DNA of 64,000 nucleotides, taken from Candidatus Nanopelagicaceae bacterium (GTDB lineage Bacteria; Actinomycetota; Actinomycetes; Nanopelagicales; Nanopelagicaceae). The stretch spans positions 1-64,000 of the forward strand of contig VEQG01000005.1 of the NCBI GenBank assembly GCA_018883345.1. Reading direction: 5' to 3'. Both the position numbers and the translations under genes were made by a program. The notes beneath the pieces were generated by a model that saw nothing but the letters and a program-made list of their open reading frames with translations, ran no database searches and was not told where the DNA came from. Within the stretch, counting starts at the first letter, position 1; each line of letters starts with the position of its first letter. Below are positions 57,848-64,000 of the stretch, in pieces.

Positions 57848-59013
57848 AATTTTTCAAAACCTAACTGCCAAACATTTAGATGTCCGGCGCGGAAGCCTGC
57901 TTCAGAGTAAGCCAGGTAGTACTGCCACATTCTTTCGAACTCTTCATCAAAGCCCAACTCTTTAACTTTTAAGCGGTTTTCCATGAATTTATCGCGCCAC
58001 AGTTTTAATGTGTATGCATAATCCATTCCCATTGGGCGTTGGTCTACTAACTTCATCTGGCCTTTTGTAAATTGATCAATAACTTCGCGTGAAGGAATGA
58101 TTCCGCCTGGGAATATGTACTTATGTATCCAGGTATATGCATGTTTTGAAGCTAATAAGCGATCGTGTGGCATGGTGATTGCCTGTAGTCCAAAACGACC
58201 ACCTCTCTTTAAATGATTACTAATGGCATCAAAATAGGTTGGCCAATACTTCTCTCCAACCGCTTCAATCATTTCAACGCTAACTACGGCGTCGTATTCA
58301 CCTTCTAAGTCACGGTAATCTCTAATTTCTACCGTTACCAAATTGCTTAATCCAGCTTTAGCAATTCTTTTATCTGCAAGTGCTTTCTGTTCTTTTGAAA
58401 GGGTAATGGAATGTACTTTGGCGCCGCGATAAGCCGCTTGCATCGCTAACTGTCCCCAGCCGGTTCCGATTTCTAAAATATGCATACCGGCTTTTACGCC
58501 CGCAAAATCTAAAATTCCTTCGATCTTTCGAATTTGTGCTTTTGCAAAATTATTCCAATTTGGATTCTCACCGGCAAAGTTTGCAGATGAATACATCATG
58601 GTTTCATCTAAGAATAATTGGAATAGATCATTTGATAAATCATAATGTCTTGAAATATTCGACTTTGAACCTTCTAAATTATTCTCTTCATTTTTTGGTT
58701 GGAACGGTTCAAATAATTTTCGGAATTTGCGCATCCAACCCGGCACAATATGTAATAACTTTTCGGCATACGGTGTTAAAACTTCAGCTAGGTCTGGCTT
58801 AGCAGTCCATTCATTAGCCATAAACGATTCGCCTAAGCCAATCTTTAAATCATTTCCTAAACGATTATAAAAATTCTCATCATTTATTGTCATAACCGGC
58901 AAATTAGGCTTATTTGGCCCCATGATTTCGCCATTTGGCAAAACCACTTTTACATCTACTAGTGGTGCGATTCTGCGATGTAATTGTTTAGCAACTGCCG
59001 CTCGAATATTCAT
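57844..59013 (-). CDS. cyclopropane-fatty-acyl-phospholipid synthase family methyltransferase
   Basis: A 389-aa SAM-dependent lipid methyltransferase. The N-terminal acyl-substrate domain precedes NISRHYDLSNDLFQLFLD, a family hallmark. The SAM site is ILEIGTGWGQLAMQAA, and VVSVEMIEAVGEKYW holds the catalytic acidic residue. It may make cyclopropane, 10-methyl or methylene fatty acids; the branch cannot be fixed by eye. It overlaps DUF1365 by 4 nt. Confidence 0.9.
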   Translation of the reverse strand: MNIRAAVAKQLHRRIAPLVDVKVVLPNGEIMGPNKPNLPVMTINDENFYNRLGNDLKIGLGESFMANEWTAKPDLAEVLTPYAEKLLHIVPGWMRKFRKLFEPFQPKNEENNLEGSKSNISRHYDLSNDLFQLFLDETMMYSSANFAGENPNWNNFAKAQIRKIEGILDFAGVKAGMHILEIGTGWGQLAMQAAYRGAKVHSITLSKEQKALADKRIAKAGLSNLVTVEIRDYRDLEGEYDAVVSVEMIEAVGEKYWPTYFDAISNHLKRGGRFGLQAITMPHDRLLASKHAYTWIHKYIFPGGIIPSREVIDQFTKGQMKLVDQRPMGMDYAYTLKLWRDKFMENRLKVKELGFDEEFERMWQYYLAYSEAGFRAGHLNVWQLGFEKL

Positions 59014-59708
59014 AGCATGCCACTCTGCTTAGGATGAGCTGGCCTTGGAACTACCGGAAGCCTGCGTAGCCATAACCAAATTCCGTGTGCGCGAATTCTG
59101 GCCATAGCTTGTAACGTCGAAAACGGCGTACGTAAATAAGCCACGAATCGATTCTTAATGCTTGCCTCCATCTGCTCTCCGGTGAAGCTGGCGCTGAAAA
59201 CCTGAGTACCATTTTGATATAAATTTACGGATAGCACAACGTCGCGGTCATTAAAGAATGTCCTAGTCCGATATTCGCCGTCGATTGTAAAAAATGGCGA
59301 TACATAGAATTCTTTATCAATCTGGCTATTACCTTTTTCATCGGGGTGAAGTAGATGTGCATGGCGATCGCCATAAGTATTGTGTATTTCCAAAATCGCC
59401 CACCGAACCTGACCATCACTTTTTAGGCACCAATAAACTGAGAGTGGATTGAATACATATCCATTGGTGCGCGCGCTGGCAATTGCAAATAATTTATCGC
59501 TTGAATCGACTAATTCTCCACGGCTCTCTGCAAAATAAGTTACGGCTTCACGCATCGACTTAGCTTCTCCACCAAAATGATCTTTGGGAAGCAACTTCTT
59601 TTGCGGCTCATCTAAATCAACTAACCACATGTAATTAATAAATTTCAATCCATGTTTAAGTGGGGTTCTTCTTTGATGAAGCACCTTACCTTTGACCAAC
59701 TTCACCAT
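59010..59708 (-). CDS. DUF1365 domain protein
   Basis: A 232-aa protein. KGKVLHQRRTPLKHGLKFINYMWLVDLD (given in part), the NPLSVYWCL core and NTYGDRHAHLL are DUF1365 hallmarks. The biochemical role is unknown. The family consistently accompanies CFA-synthase-like and COG2907-type FAD genes, which is also seen here. It overlaps both neighbours. Confidence 0.9.
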   Translation of the reverse strand: MVKLVKGKVLHQRRTPLKHGLKFINYMWLVDLDEPQKKLLPKDHFGGEAKSMREAVTYFAESRGELVDSSDKLFAIASARTNGYVFNPLSVYWCLKSDGQVRWAILEIHNTYGDRHAHLLHPDEKGNSQIDKEFYVSPFFTIDGEYRTRTFFNDRDVVLSVNLYQNGTQVFSASFTGEQMEASIKNRFVAYLRTPFSTLQAMARIRAHGIWLWLRRLPVVPRPAHPKQSGML

Positions 59709-60922
59709 ATTGCGCCAAATTTTCGAGCCGCTGCTACGCCAGATCTTGCACCATCTTCATGGAAACCCCATCCAAGGTGTGCACCGGCAAATGCAAGGCG
59801 TGGGCCACCAGCGTTTCTTAAGAATGCTGCGGCGTTAACTGCTTTAACGGTAAAAACTGGGTGTTCGTAATGCATAGTTGCAATTACTTTTTCTTCCGTT
59901 ATTTCACCGTTTAGCGTTACCACATAATCAGAATTTGCCTTTAGATTCATAAGTAAATTCATCCAATAACTAACCAGGACTTGGCCCGATTCTTTCCGGC
60001 AATCTTGCATCTTGTAATTCCAAGATGCGCGGGCTTTGGTCGATTTGGGGAGTACTGATGCATCTTTATGTAGAACTGTTTTATTTCTTGAATATGTAAT
60101 GTCAGCCAGATTTGCTCGCTCTTCAGAAGTGACATCTTTTAATATCTCTAAGGCGCTATCTGCATGAGTTGCAATGATTACTCGATCAAATCGAGCCCCG
60201 TTTACTTCAACATAATCTTCATATCTAATTACTGATGTAACTTTCTCTTTTCTGGCATCTGGAATTAATTTAACTATTGCTTCAACATAAGTATTCGAGC
60301 CACCGACTACCGTCTTCCAAATGGGAGAATTACCTAGCTCTAACATTCCATGATGATTTAAGAATTCAAATAAATGTTTTGCTGGGTATTGCAAAGAGTC
60401 TCCATCACCTGAAGACCAAACACATGAAACTACTGGAATTGCATAATGTTTGATGAAGTAATTGCTAAATTTATTTTCTGATAAAAATTGGCCCCAAGTT
60501 ACCGAACTATCTAAATCTTCCTTGAGCAATTTTCGTGCTTGCTTATAGAAACGTGGTACATCAAATAACATCTTTACAAATCTTGGATCAAGTAATTTTA
60601 TTGGTTTTGCCAAAATACCTTTTGCTCCGCGACCACCAACATATTGCAGCCCGCAACCTGCACAATCGATACTCATTGTCATTTCCGTGACTTGAGTTGG
60701 AATGTTTAATTCGCTAAAAATACGAATTAAATTTGGATAAGTTCGCTCGTTATGAACAATAAAACCCGAATCGATACGCTGTGAATCTACTGAATGCGTA
60801 TGTGCATGTCCGCCAAACCTATTATCGCTTTCAAATAGCGTTACCTCGTGTGTTTCGCGCAATAAGTAAGCGGCGGTTAAGCCAGATACGCCTGATCCAA
60901 CGATGGCTACCGACTCTTTCAT
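59702..60922 (-). CDS. FAD-dependent oxidoreductase (COG2907-like, amine-oxidase fold)
   Basis: A 406-aa flavoprotein starting ESVAIVGSGVSGLTAAYLL (FAD Rossmann), with DSGFIVHNERTYPNL and a C-terminal LAFAGAHLGWGFHEDGARSG FAD contact. It probably oxidises or desaturates an acyl chain together with the methyltransferase. ATG 60922 is chosen over the in-frame ATG at 61105, because the extra 61 residues are the antisense of the SRPBCC gene and a -10 lies seven bases before 60922. Confidence 0.88.
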   Translation of the reverse strand: MKESVAIVGSGVSGLTAAYLLRETHEVTLFESDNRFGGHAHTHSVDSQRIDSGFIVHNERTYPNLIRIFSELNIPTQVTEMTMSIDCAGCGLQYVGGRGAKGILAKPIKLLDPRFVKMLFDVPRFYKQARKLLKEDLDSSVTWGQFLSENKFSNYFIKHYAIPVVSCVWSSGDGDSLQYPAKHLFEFLNHHGMLELGNSPIWKTVVGGSNTYVEAIVKLIPDARKEKVTSVIRYEDYVEVNGARFDRVIIATHADSALEILKDVTSEERANLADITYSRNKTVLHKDASVLPKSTKARASWNYKMQDCRKESGQVLVSYWMNLLMNLKANSDYVVTLNGEITEEKVIATMHYEHPVFTVKAVNAAAFLRNAGGPRLAFAGAHLGWGFHEDGARSGVAAARKFGAIW

Positions 60923-60929
60923 AGGCGCG

Positions 60930-60946
60930 AATTTACAAGATATATT
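60930..60946. promoter_or_regulatory. paired divergent -10 elements for the FAD oxidoreductase and SRPBCC genes
   Basis: On the minus strand TAAATT (60935-60930) ends seven bases before ATG 60922. On the plus strand TATATT (60941-60946) ends seven bases before GTG 60954. The whole divergent region is only 31 bases. Confidence 0.5.
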
Positions 60947-60953
60947 GGGGCTT

Positions 60954-61382
60954 GTGAGCCAAATCGTTTTAACCAAGGTACTTGATAGCAATAAAAGCGC
61001 GGCTGAACTCTTTTCATATTTCAGCGACTTCACTACTACAAACGAGTGGGATCCCAATACGGTTAAGACCGCAAAAATAAGCGGCGATGGTGGAATTGGC
61101 ACCAAGTACTCGAATGTCTCTGCATTTAATGGCAGAGAGAGCTCGCTGGTTTACGAAGTAATTGAATATCAACCAAACCACTTAATTAGACTTCGGGGTG
61201 AAAATAAATCCTTGGTGGCAATCGACACCATGATGATTGAAGAAGTAAATGGAGTTCGTCGATTTACATACGAAGCCAAGTTCACCTTTAAAGGAATTGC
61301 CAAAATTGCTGCACCTTTCTTAACGAAAGCCTTTGCAAAACTCGCGGCTGATGCTGAGGCTGGCTTGCGAAAGGTTCTTTAA
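60954..61382 (+). CDS. SRPBCC (START-like) family protein
   Basis: A 142-aa protein with the helix-grip pattern of lipid-binding or polyketide-cyclase folds (LTKVLDSNKSAAELFSYFSD; NEWDPNT; IEYQPNHLIRLRG; a long C-terminal helix AKAFAKLAADAEAGLRKVL). GTG 60954 gives the usual N-terminus. The ATG at 60903 would add 17 unconserved residues overlapping the divergent gene. A small hydrophobic ligand, perhaps from the neighbouring lipid operon, is possible. Confidence 0.8.
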   Translation: MSQIVLTKVLDSNKSAAELFSYFSDFTTTNEWDPNTVKTAKISGDGGIGTKYSNVSAFNGRESSLVYEVIEYQPNHLIRLRGENKSLVAIDTMMIEEVNGVRRFTYEAKFTFKGIAKIAAPFLTKAFAKLAADAEAGLRKVL

Positions 61383-61753
61383 TGAGCGAATACATATCTG
61401 GCGCCTGCAATATTGGACCTGCAGAGATCAAGCGACGTAAGCAGGGTGCGCTTGTAGGCGCCATACTGTTTGCGGTAACTTCGTTTTCCTTTGCAATAAC
61501 TAATGCACCTAGATCAACCCGTCTCTTGGTATTTATCCCGGCGCTGATTTTCGCTGTGGGAATAATTCAGGCGCGTCGCAAGTTCTGCGTTGCCTACGGA
61601 TTTCTCGGCTTATTCAACTTTGAAAAAACTGGTGACGTTAGAAAAATTACCATTAATCAAGACGTAGCAAATGATCGCAAGTATGCAGTAAAACTGCTGC
61701 TGCAGTCCGTGTTTGCAGCAGCAGTCCTAACTGCTTTAGTCACGCTTGCGTAG
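61382..61753 (+). CDS. small membrane protein of unknown function
   Basis: A 123-aa protein. SGACNIGPAEIKRRKQG is a conserved-looking cytoplasmic head with one Cys, followed by two close helices (ALVGAILFAVTSFSF; LLVFIPALIFAVGII), a loop with KFCVAYGFLGLFNF, and a C-terminal helix (LLLQSVFAAAVLTALVTLA). I do not know a function. It starts in the SRPBCC stop codon, so the two are co-translated. Confidence 0.75.
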   Translation: MSEYISGACNIGPAEIKRRKQGALVGAILFAVTSFSFAITNAPRSTRLLVFIPALIFAVGIIQARRKFCVAYGFLGLFNFEKTGDVRKITINQDVANDRKYAVKLLLQSVFAAAVLTALVTLA

Positions 61754-61925
61754 CAAGCGCTAACTCTGGTTTTAACCAAACTCTCGTTTTCTTTTTGATA
61801 GTTCGGTTGCTAATAACTTTTCCACTCTCATTCCAACGGCGATGATTTTCAATAGTTATCTCATCTGTATATGTTGGACTCTTTAATTTGAAAGAAATGA
61901 CAGTGTTTTGGATTTTACTTAACAT
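61740..61925 (-). CDS. hypothetical small basic protein overlapping the terC end
   Basis: A possible 61-aa protein (MLSKIQNTVISFKLKSPTYT...), rich in Lys, Arg, Thr and Trp, with no membrane segment and no recognised family. ATG 61925 lies inside the last codons of terC, which would allow coupling. The end overlaps the convergent gene by 14 nt. The residue pattern looks protein-like, but its reality is uncertain. Confidence 0.4.
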   Translation of the reverse strand: MLSKIQNTVISFKLKSPTYTDEITIENHRRWNESGKVISNRTIKKKTRVWLKPELALATQA

Positions 61926-62835
61926 TTTCCGCTGCCTTTCTGAAACTAGCCACAATTGAGATAGTGATTACTGAAGCGATTACCGCTAGGGAAATCCAGG
62001 TAGGAATCTTGAAAAGTGCGTGGCTGACAATCATTTTGACGCCCACCCAAACCAAAATTATTGATAAGCCTTCCTTGAGGTATTTGAACTTATCCATAAG
62101 GTCGGCAATCAAGAAATACATTGAACGTAATCCAAGAATTGCTAACGCGTTACTTGCAAAGACAATAAATGGCTCTTCAGTGACCGCAAAGATTGCTGGT
62201 ATCGAATCGACTGCGAATACCAGGTCCATAAATTCCACCATCACCAAAACTAGGAAAAGTGGGGTGAAGTAACGAACTCCATTCTTTACAACCGTAAAGT
62301 TTTCATTCTCTATTGAATCGGTGACTCGAACTTTCTTTCGCAACCAGGCATAGAACTTAGATTTATCTAAGTTGAAGTGTTCGTTGCGTTGTTTGAACAT
62401 TTTAAATCCGGTATAGATCAAGAAAACACCGAAGATGTAGAGAATCCAAGCAAACTCTTTTATTAAAGCGCTGCCGGCGATAATCATTACGGAGCGCATC
62501 GCGAGCGCACCAATCACGCCTAGGAATAAGACTCGGTGTTGATAACGCTTAGGTACTGCAAAAGCAGTAAACAAAAGTCCCCAAACAAATACATTATCGA
62601 TGGCAAGAGATTTCTCGATTACATATCCGCTTAGATATTGCAATCCAAATTCCGAACCGTATTGGGCCCAGATAATTGCACCGACTCCAAGTCCGCAGGC
62701 AATCCAAATTCCAGACCAAATTGCAGCCTCTTTAAATTTAATCTCTTGATGCGATCGATGTAGAAATAAATCAAGAATTAGCATTGCAAAAACAAATGCC
62801 AATAAAAGTGACCAGGTGGTAATTGATACGTTCAT
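61915..62835 (-). CDS. TerC family membrane protein (Alx/YkoY-like, predicted Mn2+ exporter)
   Basis: A 306-aa protein with about eight or nine membrane helices. The family's acidic intramembrane sites are present: KSLAIDNVFVWGLLFT and VEFMDLVFAVDSIPAIFAVT (ExxD and DS motifs), plus FASNALAILGLRSMYFLI. Relatives export Mn2+ or metallate secreted proteins. ATG 62835 has AAGGAG nearby. The ATG at 62913 is rejected because the extension crosses the riboswitch. It is controlled by the upstream yybP-ykoY element. Confidence 0.92.
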   Translation of the reverse strand: MNVSITTWSLLLAFVFAMLILDLFLHRSHQEIKFKEAAIWSGIWIACGLGVGAIIWAQYGSEFGLQYLSGYVIEKSLAIDNVFVWGLLFTAFAVPKRYQHRVLFLGVIGALAMRSVMIIAGSALIKEFAWILYIFGVFLIYTGFKMFKQRNEHFNLDKSKFYAWLRKKVRVTDSIENENFTVVKNGVRYFTPLFLVLVMVEFMDLVFAVDSIPAIFAVTEEPFIVFASNALAILGLRSMYFLIADLMDKFKYLKEGLSIILVWVGVKMIVSHALFKIPTWISLAVIASVITISIVASFRKAAENVK

Positions 62836-62952
62836 AGCTCTCCTTGTGTAGTTACTACACAAGGTCTCCGCCGCCGAATCTTTCGGCCTGAACACCGGTT
62901 GCAACTTTCGCAACGTATTGACGATGTCTCAGCAGTTGGGGTACTCCCCTTG
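62836..62952 (-). promoter_or_regulatory. yybP-ykoY (Mn2+) riboswitch upstream of terC
   Basis: Reading the minus strand, the aptamer begins CAAGGGGAGTA (62952-62942), the conserved GGGGAGUA box. It ends GGAGACCTTG (to 62860), the conserved GAGACC side. CAAGG/CCTTG closes P1. Internal hairpins GCCGAA-AGA-TTCGGC and GTTGC/GCAAC lie between. The platform is a perfect 10-bp hairpin, CCTTGTGTAG/CTACACAAGG (62842-62864), whose 3' arm contains the terC ribosome site AAGG(AG). P1 and this hairpin compete for the same CCTTG. The layout predicts translation ON when Mn2+ stabilises P1, as for E. coli alx. Confidence 0.82.
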
Positions 62953-62994
62953 ATGGACCATATTCTGCACAATCCAAGGGCAGAAATCAAAATC

Positions 62995-63015
62995 ACCGCG
63001 CACGCCTTGCGCGGT
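62995..63015 (+). other. 8-bp stem-loop in the terC-heliorhodopsin intergenic region
   Basis: ACCGCGCA (62995-63002) and TGCGCGGT (63008-63015) form a perfect stem around CGCCT. It lies upstream of the predicted heliorhodopsin promoter and is followed only by TTTGG, so it could be a weak terminator or a DNA-level operator. Confidence 0.4.
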
Positions 63016-63030
63016 TTGGCCTATTTGCCC

Positions 63031-63059
63031 TTACTTTTTGGGAAACTAACGCCTATAGA
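63031..63059 (+). promoter_or_regulatory. predicted sigma-70-type promoter of heliorhodopsin
   Basis: TTACTT (63031-63036), a 17-base spacer and TATAGA (63054-63059). Transcription would start near 63066, giving a leader of about 25 bases that carries the GGAGGG ribosome site. Confidence 0.5.
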
Positions 63060-63090
63060 GATATCCAGAAAAATCCAATGGAGGGTTTAA

Positions 63091-63873
63091 ATGGCTTCAA
63101 GGCAATTACTCGAAATCGGAAGTGAACGTCAGGCTTCCTTGAAACGCTACAACTTAATTGCCGGCCTATTTCACGCGGTTCAGGCAATTGCAATCTTGGC
63201 GCTTTCAAATGGTTTCTCTCTGCCGGTACATATTAATTACCTGCAAGGCCCGCCAATTCCTGGCACTGAGTTTGAACAAGTACCGGTTTTCGACTTTCCG
63301 GTAGCGCTCGGGGTTGCTTCCTTTTCAATTCTTAGCGCAATCGCGCATTTTTACGTAAGTGGACCTGGATACACAAAATATATCGACGGTTTAAGAAATA
63401 AGCGTAATTATTTCCGTTGGCTTGAGTATTCAATCTCATCGACAGTAATGATTATTTTGATCTCTCTACTAAATGCAGTTTGGGACATCATCGCGTTAAT
63501 TGCGATTGCGGGTGTAAATATCTCAATGATTCTCTTTGGATGGTTGCAGGAGAAATATGAAGAGCCTGGCACCGGATCGCTACTTCCATTCTGGTTTGGT
63601 TGTATTGCTGGCGCGTTTCCATGGATTGCCATGTTCTGGTTATTGGTATCCCCTGGTAGCTCCTCAGATGCAACTGCCCCTGCCTTTGTTTATGGCATCG
63701 TAATTTCATTATTTGCACTCTTTAATTGCTTTGCAATTGTGCAATGGCTGCAATACAAACAGATTGGAAAATGGGCCGATTATTTAGCGGGAGAGAAGAC
63801 TTACATCACTCTTTCGTTTGTAGCTAAATCTTTGCTTGCTTGGCAAATCTTTGGTGGAACTCTTATTTCGTGA
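63091..63873 (+). CDS. heliorhodopsin
   Basis: A 260-aa, seven-helix retinal protein with inverted membrane orientation compared with type 1 rhodopsins. Hallmarks: RYNLIAGLFHAVQAIAILAL (in helix A, with H28), RWLEYSISSTVM (E112, the Schiff-base counterion), NISMILFGWLQEKYEEPG, LLPFWFGCIAG and LSFVAKSLLAW (K246, retinal lysine). By memory these align with heliorhodopsin 48C12 (E107, K241). The family does not pump protons. Signalling, enzyme regulation or stress roles are proposed. It ends in a GTGA overlap with the next gene. Confidence 0.97.
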   Translation: MASRQLLEIGSERQASLKRYNLIAGLFHAVQAIAILALSNGFSLPVHINYLQGPPIPGTEFEQVPVFDFPVALGVASFSILSAIAHFYVSGPGYTKYIDGLRNKRNYFRWLEYSISSTVMIILISLLNAVWDIIALIAIAGVNISMILFGWLQEKYEEPGTGSLLPFWFGCIAGAFPWIAMFWLLVSPGSSSDATAPAFVYGIVISLFALFNCFAIVQWLQYKQIGKWADYLAGEKTYITLSFVAKSLLAWQIFGGTLIS

Positions 63874-64000
63874 GTAAAGCTTTATTTAAAGAGGCGCTTA
63901 AGAAGTTTCCTAAGGAGCAACAGGCTGCGCTCTTGGAAACCATCGAAAGCGCAGAGACGCTATTTCCACACTCAGAACGAGTGATTGCTTGGGGCATGCC
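63870..64000 (+). CDS. DUF1801/YdhG-like protein, 3' partial
   Basis: The window ends 43 codons into this frame. GTG 63870 overlaps the heliorhodopsin stop (GTGA). The visible part, ALKKFPKEQQAALLETIESA then HSERVIAWGMP, matches the start of DUF1801 proteins, whose AWGMP-type motif opens the conserved core. The role is unknown; co-translation with heliorhodopsin is likely. Confidence 0.7.
   Translation, partial: MSKALFKEALKKFPKEQQAALLETIESAETLFPHSERVIAWGM

Noticed and set aside
62899-63090. 63-codon plus-strand frame ending directly before heliorhodopsin
   Set aside because: It starts with TTG, lies across the antisense of the terC riboswitch, has no homology-like pattern and would contain the predicted heliorhodopsin promoter. 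It is best explained as chance.

Overview
The window looks like part of the chromosome of a streamlined, free-living freshwater actinobacterium of the Nanopelagicales (acI) type. This is inferred from the sequence, not from a database match. The DNA is A+T-rich and very densely coded, and no gene-free stretch exceeds about 250 bases. Typical actinobacterial neighbourhoods are present (pheA-serS, pstP-pknB-pabA-crgA-ppiA, tadA with its associated protein, GuaB1). So are a green-type proton-pumping rhodopsin, a heliorhodopsin and many scavenging and amino-acid-degradation genes. I see no insertion sequence, prophage, CRISPR array or rRNA.

Layout. 0-4.9 kb: an OB-fold protein, tadA and its partner, upp, malic enzyme, DedA and a DMT exporter. 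4.9-9.3 kb: an ABC-F ATPase diverging from kynU-kynA, then a nitroreductase. 9.4-15 kb: a HemL-like class III aminotransferase, an ABC-2 exporter (ATPase plus two permeases) and a Wzm/Wzt-type polysaccharide exporter. 15-21.2 kb: a truncated CDF transporter, a potADBC polyamine importer with hairpins around potD, and a secreted Cys-repeat protein with a degenerate gluzincin-like domain. 21.2-31.2 kb: tRNA-Arg(ACG), fprA, three glycosyltransferases, then sulfotransferase-cysD-cysNC, an Rrf2 regulator and a TauE/SafE exporter. 31.3-37.5 kb: a second copy of the HemL-like aminotransferase, mmsA, another class III aminotransferase, tRNA-Ser(GCT) and an aminopeptidase P. 37.5-44.6 kb: rhodopsin, guaB1, a fluoride-channel pair, sdhCAB and tRNA-Ser(TGA). 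44.6-49.9 kb: a complete histidine-utilisation set (hutG diverging from hutHUI). 49.9-57.1 kb: HAD-serS-pheA diverging from pstP-pknB, then pabA, crgA, rhomboid and ppiA. 57.1-61.9 kb: an SDR, CFA-synthase-like, DUF1365 and FAD-oxidoreductase lipid operon diverging from an SRPBCC protein and a small membrane protein. 61.9-64 kb: terC behind a yybP-ykoY (Mn2+) riboswitch, the heliorhodopsin and the start of a DUF1801 gene.

How it works together. The cell seems to recover carbon and nitrogen from polyamines, tryptophan, histidine, peptides and semialdehydes, feeding malate and succinate metabolism, and to add light-driven proton pumping. The 22.6-29.9 kb genes are best read as a sulfated-polysaccharide pathway: glycosyltransferases, a PAPS-making CysD/CysNC and a PAPS-dependent sulfotransferase. 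No reductive sulfate-assimilation genes lie beside them. Many first genes of transcription units carry a TAnnnT -10 element 6-8 bases before the start codon, which points to widespread leaderless mRNAs. Genes with long leaders (rhodopsin, sdhC, terC, heliorhodopsin, hutH, potD) have strong Shine-Dalgarno (SD) sites instead.
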